NCBI RefSeq assembly: GCF_947179165.1 | Contig: NC_077243.1 | Coordinates: forward strand, 32,068,001-32,132,000 | DNA length: 64,000 bases | From: Solanum dulcamara | Lineage: Eukaryota > Streptophyta > Magnoliopsida > Solanales > Solanaceae | Direction of reading: 5' to 3' | Shown here: piece by piece, positions 26,501-35,570 of the stretch | Position numbering within the stretch: the first letter of the stretch is position 1 | How the letters are laid out: every line of letters begins with the position of its first letter | Notes under the pieces: model-generated | The model's input: only the letters and a program-made list of their open reading frames with translations | The model's database searches: none | Told to the model about the DNA's origin: nothing | Translations under genes and position numbers: made by a program

Positions 26501-27270
26501 GGGATAATTTTTATCAAATGAAGGTTGCACTTCAGTTACTAACTTTGTAAAAAGGGAAGTAGCCACTGAGGTAGTTGTTTCTGAAGAAGCAACGTCACAA
26601 CATCCTGTCAAAAATATTCTATAAGATGCAGTCTATACACTGATTCTCACTATTTTGGAACATTTTAATGGTAGATTTACCAACCAAAAGAAAACTCTCC
26701 GAACTCTTCAAAATGGACTTCGCTATCGATATTTAGGAGAATTTAAGTGGTATAAAGATACCCTTTTAAGTCCGGTAATGGATTTACTTGAAAGTAATCT
26801 CACTTACTGGAAGACCAAATTCATTGATGGCCTTCCTCCCTATTCGCACAAAGATTTAGGAAGACTCTTCGAGGAAACCTTTCTGTTATACCTTACAATT
26901 TGTTTACTTATGATCAATTAATTGGCACTTGTACTCAAGAAGGATTAAATCTATGTAACGAGCTTAAAGGTAACAGCAAAAAGGAGCGATCTCAACTTAG
27001 AGATTTCTGCACTCAATTTGTTGTTGATGACCCTTCTAATAGAGAGGGTAAAAGGACTAAAATTTTTTGACATTCTAGGAAAGATAACCTAGATAGACCC
27101 TATAGAAAGCATCGTCACTCTCGTCGGAATAAAAAAAAGTGTGAAGCTAGAAAATCTCACCGAAAATCTAATAGATTTACCAAAATCTATTCTAAAAGAG
27201 ACCTTAGCAAAATTAAGTGCTATGAATTTGGTCAATGTTGGCATGTTGCTCCAAATTTCAATCTTCAAAA
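26501..27270 (+). pseudogene. Endogenous caulimovirid capsid region with zinc-knuckle remnant
   Basis: The best open piece (26,655-26,921) shows a capsid-type sequence: TLRTLQNGLRYRYLGEFKWYKD, then LTYWKTKFIDGLPPYSHKD. A shift near 26,880 is followed by further capsid codons and a basic stretch (27,090-27,190) typical of nucleic-acid-binding capsid tails. The zinc knuckle at about 27,217-27,260 reads KCYEFGQCWHVAPNF; positions two and four of the usual C-C-H-C ligands are both F, so it could not bind zinc normally. The open piece begins at a TTG rather than ATG because the true frame is broken. The product would have formed the virion shell. Confidence 0.7.
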
Positions 27271-27839
27271 GCTTAAGTCTTTAAAACTTGAAGAAGGTCT
27301 TCATTCTAAAGTCTATGAATTGTTATACACTTCTGATTCATAATCCGATTATTACTCTAAAACAAAATTCAAATTTGAAAGATCTAAAAGTGAAGTTGAA
27401 CTTTTTGATTTTTCTAATAATGATAGTATTTCATCTACTAATTGTGGTATCAATTATACAAGTGATAATTGTACTTGCAAAACTTCAATCACAATTTCAA
27501 GATTTGAATGTTAATACAATTACTTCTCAAAATGTTATTAAATTATTAAAAGAGATTTTTGACGAATACACTAGGAGAAAAATTATTAATGTGGCTTTGT
27601 CATCCATCGCCCAATCTTCTAAATCCTCTAAATCAAAAATTAATCTAGATTCAAAACCTCATTCTCTAACTAAAGTTGTTGTTCATCTTGATAAGAAAAA
27701 TAACATAGTTAGAGAAACTTCTTTAGATGATTTAAAAATAGAAGTAGAAAGACTAAAAAATGAGATTAAATCTCTTAGACAGAATTAAAATATTTATGAT
27801 CACAAGATTTTTCAATTAGAGAATGATGATAAAGATGAT
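27271..27839 (+). pseudogene. Endogenous caulimovirid linker with coiled-coil-like region
   Basis: Open pieces of 166 codons (27,288-27,788) follow the zinc knuckle. The last 35 residues (LDDLKIEVERLKNEIKSLRQ) have heptad spacing of I/V/L and look like a coiled coil. A stop at 27,786 separates it from the protease. The first part is out of frame with the capsid. This is probably the capsid C-terminus or the start of the polymerase frame; I cannot say which. Confidence 0.5.
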
Positions 27840-28330
27840 TTGACGTCAACACCTTCTATTGATAAAGGGAAAGGTAAGGTTGACAATAAAGTAGAGGAAG
27901 TTATTGAATCTTCTAAACAAAATTCCTTTTTGGGAATGTTACAAATTGTAACTGCTCATAGGTGGTATATTAAATGTGCTATTTTAATTAATAATAAGTT
28001 TAATATCACTAATAATGCAATAATAGACAGTGGAGCAAATGTTAATTGTATTCAAGAATAATTAATACCTTCTAGTTTTTTTTGAAAAAACTACTTATGT
28101 GGTTAAATTTACATCCGAAAGTACTTTAGATATAAAGTATAAATTATCTAACACTAATATTTATCAAAATAAAGTACGCATTCCTCATTTCTTCTTGTTA
28201 GTAAAAGATCAAATACATCCTCCAATTATACTTGGAACCCCTTTCATTAATACTATCTATCTTTTTCAAAAATAGATTCAAAAAAATTTACTGCTAGTTA
28301 CAAAAATAAGGAGATATCCTTTTCATTCAT
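27840..28330 (+). pseudogene. Endogenous caulimovirid aspartic protease region
   Basis: The retropepsin-like motif IDSGANVNC lies at about 28,023-28,050 with the aspartate codon at 28,026, intact in its D-S-G core. The second hallmark, IILGTPF, lies near 28,225-28,245, as usual for caulimovirid proteases. A frameshift near 28,080 (a T/A-rich run) separates the two halves. The enzyme would cut the viral polyprotein. It sits directly before the RT in the same orientation, as expected. Confidence 0.75.
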
Positions 28331-29865
28331 AACTAAACCAGTTACTAGAGATATTAATGCTTTAATTAATATGAAGCAAAAGCATGTCAATTCTTTTGAA
28401 CTGAAAATATATAGTATGAATATTTTTGATACATTACGACCTGCTAAGCCATAGAAAAAAATTAAATTAATTTCTGAACAGCTGACCATTGATATTTATG
28501 TCGATCACCCTAGCGCTTTTTGGAATATAAAAAAGTATACTGTGATTCTTTCATATGAAGACAACTTTTTTGAAGATGAAATTTCCACTAAGTCACGTCC
28601 CTATCAAATGAATGCTGAGTTAGTAGAATTTTGCAAAAAGGAGATTGATAATCTTTTACACAAAGGTTTAATAAAACCATCAAAGTCACCTTGTTCTTGT
28701 AATGCTTTTTATGTTAATAATGTAGCAGGGAAAGAACATGGTGCTCCCAGATTGGTTATAAATTATAAACATTTAAATAATTTTTTTAAATGGATTAGGT
28801 ATCATATTACAAATAAAAAAAATTATTATCTAAATTATATGATGTCGATATATTTTCAAAATTTAATTTAAAATCAGGATATTGACAAATTTAGATTTTT
28901 AAAGAAAGTACTTATAGAACTATTTTAAATATTTTTTTGGGTAATACGACTGGAACGTGATGCCTTTTGGATTAAAAAATTGCCCCATCTGAATTTCAGA
29001 ATATTATGAATGATACTTTTAATCCTTATTTGGATTTTATTATTTTTTATATTGATGATAATTTGGTGTACTCCAAAACCATTGAAATTCATATCAAACA
29101 CCTTGATATTTTTAAAAAAATTATTATACAAAATAGTTTGGTTATCTCTAAATCAAAAATGAGTTTATTTTAAACTTATGTCCGCTTTCTTAGACATAAT
29201 ATTTGTCAAAGGAAAATTACCCATATTCAAAGATCAATTGACTTTGCTTCAAAATTTTCTGATATTATAAAAGACAAGACTATACTCCAAAGAGTTTTGG
29301 GAAGTTTAAATTATATTTCTCCCTTTTACAAATATATATCTCGAGATTTATCTCCGTTATACGAATGACTAAAACAAAATTATAAATTTCCTTGGACTGA
29401 TAGTCTAACATAATTAGTTAAATTTGTTAAACAACGTGTTAAATTGCTACCTTATTTAACACTGGCTAACCCTGCTTGGCCAAAAATTATAGAAACAAAT
29501 ACATCAAATATTGGTTATGGAGGAATACTAAAACAAGTAAACCCTCATGATAAGTGTGAATATCTTATAAGATTTCATTCAGGAAAATGGACAGAAGCCC
29601 AGAAAAAATATGCTACTGTGGCCCATGAAATGTTATGCATTGTTAAATGTGTTTTAAAATTTTAGGATGATCTATATAATCAACAGCTCCTGATCAAAAC
29701 AGATCCTCAATCAATCAAATATATGTTTGACAAAGATTTTAAACATGATGCCTCTAAATTAATATTTGGTAGGTGGCAGGCCCAATTGGCTCCATTTGAT
29801 TTTAATATCTAGTATAAAAGAGAATTGATAATTCTCTACCCGACTTCCTATATAGGAAATACTTA
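28331..29865 (+). pseudogene. Endogenous caulimovirid reverse transcriptase and RNase H
   Basis: This would copy the pregenomic RNA into DNA. The fingers and palm start lies at 28,542-28,871 (ELVEFCKKEIDNLLHKGLIKPS, then a PRLVINYKHLN segment). After shifts near 28,870 and 28,970 the catalytic box YIDD at 29,048-29,059 is intact. Thumb-like and RNase H segments follow, including ETNTSNIGYGGILKQ (29,474-29,518), SGKWTEAQKKYATVAHEML and, near 29,690, a TDPQSIKYMF stretch. There are stops near 29,172, 29,367, 29,411, 29,665 and 29,811. RNase H lies C-terminal to RT and no integrase follows, consistent with a pararetrovirus rather than gypsy. Confidence 0.85.
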
Positions 29866-29876
29866 AACACTTAACC

Positions 29877-30092
29877 ATGTATTATTTTGCAGCTTTATTT
29901 GATGATAAAGAACTCATTACCATCTTAAAGGAAATTCCTTTAGGAAAGAATATTCAGATGATGATTCTAGATAAATTAATCACTGAAATTATTAGAGAAG
30001 AAATGCAACTCCTTAACTTCTCTATCCACAATTATGAAGATGATGATGGTCCTTATTATCTAGATAAAGATGATTATTTTGAGTTTCATTAA
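29877..30092 (+). pseudogene. Small acidic viral reading frame after RT
   Basis: An open frame of 71 codons begins ATGTAT just after the polymerase end. It is acidic at its C-terminus (EDDDGPYYLDKDDYFEFH). It could be a remnant of a longer frame or a 5' part of the next one. I do not recognise a domain. The 150 bp up to 30,240 has stops in all forward frames. Confidence 0.35.
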
Positions 30093-30240
30093 CTTGGTTT
30101 GTTACATCTGCAAAATCACAGACCCTCCTTGGTCTATAATACGAGGAGGACTCAATAAAGCTAGAGGTAGGGGAAAATCAGCTCCTTCACAAAGGTCATC
30201 ATATGGCTAATCCTTATCTAATAATTTTCCAGTCTTACGA

Positions 30241-31029
30241 TTGGGAAACAAGAGTTTGATAAACTCAAACGTAGGTGAAGCATCTTCTTTGTTAGCCCTA
30301 AAGGAAGATACTCTTTCTATAAATCTGGAAGATATTCCGGAAGACAGTCTATTATATGGGCAACTAAAGACATATTTGAAATCTCAAAAGCAAAAAAATA
30401 ATTTTGCTTCTAAGGTCAAAGAGGTCGATGACAATAAATATTATGAAAAAGGACCTGCAAAACAAATTATACTTCTTTATGACTTCTCTAATATTCAGAG
30501 AAGTGATGAACAATGGAAGATATTCCAAAGGTACTTGGTAAGAGGATTATACTTGCCAGGAGAGTCATATAAAACTCACACTTATTACGAAACCATCATG
30601 ATTAAAATTGGAAGTGCTAAATTCCAACACTTCACAACAGAAGAAAATGTTTATAACTTCTCTAAGGTAATTATCAAACATATTATATTTGTTGAAGAGT
30701 GGAGAATCTTCACAATAAATGAAAGACAGGTTTGCGTCAATAAAATGAACATAAATTTGATGTATTGGGATTATATTCAGGCATTTAATAAAGTCTTTGA
30801 TTATAATAATGATAAACACAAATACACTTGGTTTATCAAAAAAAATTCTAAAGTATTCCATGGACCAATCCCAAACTGGTTTATCAAATGGTGGACTTTC
30901 CACAGACCCTCGGTGAATATTTTACCGTATGAATATTTAAAATTAAACAAAGAATGGACAAAAATTTCTCCATTCCTCACAGAGTTATATCTGTCAGATC
31001 ATATTTGTAATCTAGATAAAATTGATTAG
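30241..31029 (+). CDS. Caulimovirid 262-codon open frame, function unassigned
   Basis: This is the longest uninterrupted frame in the window that is not microsatellite. It opens at a TTG, not ATG, so its real start is upstream or internal. The sequence is not low-complexity: an acidic N-terminal part (LEDIPEDSLLYGQLKTYLKS), then a mixed core with aromatic-rich segments (FIKKNSKVFHGPIPNWFIKW, followed by a WWTFHRPSVNILPYEY stretch). Proteins with a similar WFIKW-type block occur downstream of RT in some caulimovirids, but I cannot name a function. It is followed 42 bp later by a second open frame. It has no internal stop, unlike the rest of the virus. Confidence 0.5.
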   Translation: MGNKSLINSNVGEASSLLALKEDTLSINLEDIPEDSLLYGQLKTYLKSQKQKNNFASKVKEVDDNKYYEKGPAKQIILLYDFSNIQRSDEQWKIFQRYLVRGLYLPGESYKTHTYYETIMIKIGSAKFQHFTTEENVYNFSKVIIKHIIFVEEWRIFTINERQVCVNKMNINLMYWDYIQAFNKVFDYNNDKHKYTWFIKKNSKVFHGPIPNWFIKWWTFHRPSVNILPYEYLKLNKEWTKISPFLTELYLSDHICNLDKID

Positions 31030-31070
31030 ATGTATTTCTCTATTGAGTTTTCAATTTCATGAATTCATAA

Positions 31071-31673
31071 ATGGCTCCCGAAGTTGGATATACCTCAGAT
31101 GAAAAAATTTCTTGTTTATATCGAGTTTATTATAATATATTTTGGCACAAATTGACCCGAAAAGATCCGAAAATAAAGAGGCCATATGGCCAAGAGCTCG
31201 TAGATAGTATTCGAGCAAAAATACAAGATTATACAGAACTACCACAAAAGAAATTGGAAGAAGATAATTTTGTTAAACACATTGCTCGAAGAATTTTGGT
31301 GCAACTAGGCAATAAAAGCGAGATGATAAATGAATATCTCAAAGAAGTAAAAAGAAATTTGCTTCAAACTCTAACACAATATGATAAATCTGATACTTCA
31401 ATGAAGAGTGAAACAAGTAATGATGATATCGCAGATGCACAATCTGATGGGCTAGGGCCAATGTTATCCGAAATTGAGCTGGAAAAGGTAGAAGATTTCC
31501 TCCAATCACTGCAAGACAAGGAAGAATTTCTTAAGACAGCTGTCAAAGGAAAAGAAAAAACCAGAATGAGAAGATCTCTTAGAATACTAAAAAGATTAAA
31601 AAGATATCAGGCTATGAGAGGATACACTCCAAGCCAGATAAGGATGAAAATAATAATTTTCTATATTTTGTAA
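31071..31673 (+). CDS. Caulimovirid 200-codon open frame at the 3' end
   Basis: The frame starts at ATG 31,071 and runs 200 codons to a TAA at about 31,671. It is charged, with a helical C-terminal half (EIELEKVEDFLQSLQDKEEF) and a basic end (RMRRSLRILKRLKRYQAMRG) that could bind nucleic acid. By position it is the last viral gene before the intergenic promoter region; in related viruses that place is often taken by the translation transactivator, but I see no diagnostic motif, so function is unassigned. Its last 156 bp (from 31,518) are duplicated at 32,409 as part of the viral tandem repeat. Confidence 0.5.
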   Translation: MAPEVGYTSDEKISCLYRVYYNIFWHKLTRKDPKIKRPYGQELVDSIRAKIQDYTELPQKKLEEDNFVKHIARRILVQLGNKSEMINEYLKEVKRNLLQTLTQYDKSDTSMKSETSNDDIADAQSDGLGPMLSEIELEKVEDFLQSLQDKEEFLKTAVKGKEKTRMRRSLRILKRLKRYQAMRGYTPSQIRMKIIIFYIL

Positions 31674-31763
31674 TAGTAGAAATACTGTATCAACAGTAGA
31701 TGTATTATTTTAGGGATCCACATATGGGACCCAAATTTATTCCTTATATCTCTTAGCCCGCCT

Positions 31764-31769
31764 TTATAA
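31764..31769 (+). promoter_or_regulatory. TATA box of viral intergenic promoter
   Basis: TATAAA sits in CCTTTATAAAGGGC. A CT-rich tract (31,811-31,855) follows about 45 bp downstream, as in caulimovirid leaders. The second copy is at 32,655-32,660. Confidence 0.6.
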
Positions 31770-31864
31770 AGGGCATTTATTTTTATTTTTAGGCAGAAGT
31801 TTTTAAGTTCTCTCCCTCTCTCTCTCTCTTGTAAACTCTCTCTCTCTAAATATATAAGTGTGTG

Positions 31865-31870
31865 AATAAA
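31865..31870 (+). terminator. Viral polyadenylation signal AATAAA
   Basis: It lies about 100 bp after the TATA box, the spacing that gives pararetrovirus RNA its short terminal redundancy. A second copy is at 32,751-32,756. Confidence 0.55.
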
Positions 31871-32397
31871 GAATTGAGTTTTCGCATAGCCTTCGGAGTA
31901 AGATATTTTTTTTCTCAGTCTTTACTTTTGATTTTCTATATTTCTCTATAGCCATGACTATGAATCTCATATTTATGCTGAGTATCTAAGTTCTATTACA
32001 TATTCATCATGAAAGACTAGACTCAGTTAAAATATACGAGATTTTTATCATAGTTTCTTGACTTGGTTCTGAGATAAAGGTACAATCGATTTCGGCACTA
32101 CCTTATTGATTTCGTCTAGCAAGCAGTGATGATGTAAGTCCTCATAAAGAGGAGAAGAAAAAGGAGCAGTATTTCCTACTGTTAGAACTGCTAGTTGCTA
32201 AATTAAAAATGATATGTATTGGAATATCTGACAGGCCCTTTGCTCGGGTGAAAGGCTCCATACAGTCAAAAAAACTAAATAACAATCTTTCATATTTTGA
32301 TTTTATCTTTGCTAATTGCAAGCTTAAGGATGTTATTTCAAACATAGATCTAGATGGTCGTGCGGACTACCGCCATCCTTGTAGATCCTGATTGCAA

Positions 32398-32407
32398 TGG
32401 TATCAGA
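32398..32407 (+). other. Viral Met-tRNA primer site
   Basis: TGGTATCAGA matches the first ten bases of the initiator Met tRNA primer site. It marks the minus-strand start of the viral genome. Normal viral leader does not follow; the second terminal copy begins two bases later. Confidence 0.75.
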
Positions 32408-32408
32408 A

Positions 32409-33289
32409 AAGGAAGAATTCCTTAAGACAACTATCGAAGGAAAAGGAAAAGCAGAATTAGAGGATCTTTCAGAACACTTAAAAGATTAAAAAGATATCGG
32501 GCTATAAAAGGATACATTCCAAGCCAGATAAGGATGAAAATAATAATTTTCTACATTTTGTAAAAGTAGAAATACTGTATTAACAGTAGATGTACTGTAG
32601 TAGGGACCGACATATGGGACCCAAATTTATTCCTTATGTCTCTTAGCCCGCCTATATAAAGGGCATTTGTTTTCATTTTTAGGCAGAAGTTTTTAAATTC
32701 TCTCCTTCTCTCTCTCTTGTAAACTCTCTTTTTAAATATCTAAGCGTGTGAATAAAGAATCAAGTTTGGCATAACCTTCAGAGTAAGGTATTTTTTTTCT
32801 TAGTCTTTATTTTTGATTTTCTGTATTTCTCTATAGCTGGGACTATGTCTGGCTCGGAATCTCATATCTATGCTTACTATCTAAGTTTTATTACATATTC
32901 ATCATAAGAGACTAGACTCAGTTAAAATATACGAGATTTTAAAAATAATTTCTTGACTTGGTTCTGTGATGGAGGTACAGTCGATTCCAGCTCTACCTTA
33001 TTAATTTTTTCTAGCAATCAGTGGTGATGTAAATCCCCATAAAGAGGAGAAGAAAGAGGGGCAGTATTTCCCACTGTTAGAACTACTACTTGCTAAATTA
33101 ACAATATGTATTGGAATATTTGACATGCTCTTTGCTCAGGTGAAATATTCCATACAGTCAAAAAAATAAATAAAAATCTTTCATATTTTGATTTTATCCT
33201 TGCTAATTGGAAGCTTAAGGATATTATTTCAAACATAGATCTGGATGGCCACGCGGACTACCGTCAGCCTTGTAGTTCCAGGTTGCAAT
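32409..33289 (+). repeat. Viral terminal region, copy 2 (881 bp)
   Basis: A tandem direct copy of 31,518-32,398. It ends at GGTTGCAAT, the base before the primer site would begin, and continues directly into TTATTG microsatellite. Confidence 0.9.
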
Positions 33290-33570
33290 TGTTATTGTTA
33301 TTGTTATTATTATTATTATTGTTATTATTATTGTTATTATTGTTATTATTGTTGTTGTTGTTGTTGTTATTATTGTTATTATTGTTATTATTGTTGTTGT
33401 TCTTGTAATTATTGTCGTTGTTCTTGTTATTGTTATTATTATTGTTGTTGTTGTTGTTATTATTATTGTTATTATTGTTGTTGTTCTTGTTGTTGTTGTT
33501 ATTATTATTATTATTATTATTTTTGTTATTATTATTATTATTATTGTTATTATTATTATTATTGTGATTA

Positions 33571-33613
<43 letters not shown>

Positions 33614-34330
33614 TGTTATTGTTATTGTTATTATTGTTATATTATTATGATTATTATTATCATCATCATTATTATTGTTATTATTATTGTGGTTATTGTT
33701 GTTGTTGTTGTTGTTATTATTATTATTATTATTGTTATTGTTATTGTTATTGTTGTTATATTGTTATATTATTATGATTATTATTATTATTCTTATTATT
33801 ATTTTTATTATTATTGTGATTATTGTTATTACTAATATTGTTGTTATTATTATTGTTATTGTGATTATTATTATTATTATTATTATTATTGTTGTTGTTG
33901 TTATTATTATTGTGATTATTGTTATTATTATTTATTATTATTATTATCATTATTATTATTGTTATTGTTATTGTTATTGTTATTGTTATTGTTATTGTTA
34001 TTGTTATTGTTATTGTTATTGTTATTGTTATTGTTATTGTTATTGTTATTGTTATTGTTATTGTTATTGTTATTGTTATTGTTATTGTTATTGTTATTGT
34101 TATTGTTATTGTTATTGTTATTGTTATTGTTATTGTTATTGTTATTGTTATTGTTATTGTTATTGTTATTGTTATTGTTATTGTTATTATTGTTATTATT
34201 GTTATATTATTATGATTATTACTATTATTATCATTATTTTTATTAATTATGATTGTGATTATTATCATCATCATCATCATCATCAACATCATCATCAACA
34301 TCATCATCATCATCATCATCATTATAATTA
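33286..34330 (+). repeat. Compound TTA/TTG/TTATTG microsatellite, right half
   Basis: This is about 1 kb of T-rich trinucleotide repeats, including an almost perfect TTATTG hexamer run at about 33,957-34,187 (near 38 units) and a CAT run at 34,263-34,322. It is the right continuation of the tract at 22,278. Its long open frames (poly-Leu, poly-Ile-Val, Tyr-Cys) are artefacts. Confidence 0.95.
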
Positions 34331-34454
34331 TTGTTCGATTCTTTACTTCCACTTGTGATGGTCCGTTGCCTATGGTTTCAGATTATAGGGTTTGTCTTAC
34401 CTATAGGTGGGTTGATAGTAGGTGTTATCATGATTGAGAAATCGGGTCTTCACA
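34331..34454 (+). repeat. Element A 5' LTR, terminal part
   Basis: TTCGATTCTTTACTTCCACT through the TCTTCACA end matches the 3' LTR end at 61,625-61,748 (CACTTGTGATRGT, then GTTGCCTATGGTTT and GGTTGATAGTAGGTGT). Confidence 0.9.
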
Positions 34455-34457
34455 GAG

Positions 34458-34469
34458 TGATATCAAAGC
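34458..34469 (+). other. Element A primer binding site
   Basis: TGATATCAAAGC differs at two positions from the TGGTATCAGAGC site and lies three bases after the LTR end. Confidence 0.8.
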
Positions 34470-34659
34470 TTAGGTTCGCTAGTATCATATGTATAAAAGC
34501 AAGTGCCTAGTAGAGTCCTGCGGATCGATCCTGAGACATCTTTATCTTATCTTTGGGAGGCTATAAGGCGTTTTTGGGAAACTACATTCATGATTCCTTA
34601 TTATGTGAAATTTCTTTGATCAATCTCTAAATATTTTCTTGGAACTCATTCCTCCTTAG

Positions 34660-35570
34660 ATGGATAGTAAGAGCTTTATGATAGGCATGGTTCGAGCATC
34701 AGCGCATACTACCCAAGCTTCGATAGTATCTATGACCACCTCACCTCTTTTGGATCCAGCATTAGAGATTCTGTGTCTCGATGAGCATACCCCATAGGCA
34801 TGAGTAGTTTTTGATGCACCGGTGGTTTACAACCTAAGGTTAGACTTGTAGGTCCTCAACAGGGTTCTTCATCGGTCTCTAAGTATGTGATGGAATTTCT
34901 AGAATGGATAGGGCCTGCTCCTATACTATTTCCAATGGAGTGAGACATGACTCAGCAATTTATTGAAGGATTGATTTTACTGCTCTGCCTAGCATCACAA
35001 CACTTGATAAGAGTTGGGTCTACTTTTCCCCAGGTGGTCAGTTATGAGAGGTCTATGGAACATGTGTGTATGCAGACTTACAAAGGTGGAGGTAAGAGAT
35101 ATCACCATCAATGCACCAAAGGTAGCTCCTCGCTCCAAGGTAGGCATCATCCTTGGGAGGGTTACCCTCACCCTCAACCTATAAGACCCATGCCGGGAGC
35201 ATGTTAGGTTCCAAGAAGTCCAGTGATAGGTAATGATACCCATGATGGACAGAGTTCACGATAGACTTCTTAGGGTCTGCCTTTTAAGAATCCAGATTTT
35301 GGGTTCATTCTATGCCAAATAGGTATCTCAGCGGGTTGCAATTAGTAGGAGGTGTTAGACATGCAGTGAGTTGGAAATTTGGCTAGGTATTATCCTATAA
35401 TCATACATCGCAAGCGAAGGGCTTGACAAGATCGGGTTCTTAGGGCCTAGGGATAATCAGTTAGAGGTGGTGCCCCAAGTGTTGCAGTTCGTGGTACAAG
35501 TGTTTAATTCAAGGCCAGGCATATTCTATTAATGCTTTTATAGGTTAGGCAGCTGACAAGGATCCAAGTA
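34660..35570 (+). pseudogene. Element A gag remnant
   Basis: This is a gag-like sequence of the long-LTR gypsy group, which would form the particle shell. An ATG at 34,660 follows a CCTCCTTAG leader end. The clearest open piece is 34,947-35,207 (86 codons): FIEGLILLLCLASQHLIRVG, then TFPQVVSYERSMEHV, then a Gly/Arg/Pro-rich tail with GRHHPWEGYPHPQPIRP. Further gag codons run to about 35,570 with many stops and shifts; a zinc knuckle could not be found intact. No protease or RT follows before the 3' LTR, so A depends on related elements or is a deletion derivative. Confidence 0.65.

Larger units (their letters stand above)
31518..32398 (+). repeat. Viral terminal region, copy 1 (881 bp)
   Basis: This runs from the end of the last viral frame through TATA box, CT-rich tract, AATAAA and a purine-rich segment to the primer site. 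It recurs at 32,409-33,289 at a constant net offset of 891 bp, roughly nine bases in ten identical by eye. Confidence 0.9.

Noticed and set aside
30565..30903. 112-codon minus-strand frame opposite the 262-codon viral frame
   Set aside because: Shadow of the viral frame on the other strand.
33245..34358. Long open frames of 60-230 codons on both strands
   Set aside because: They are translations of TTA/TTG/TTATTG repeats (runs of Leu, Ile, Val, Tyr, Cys or Asn), not genes.
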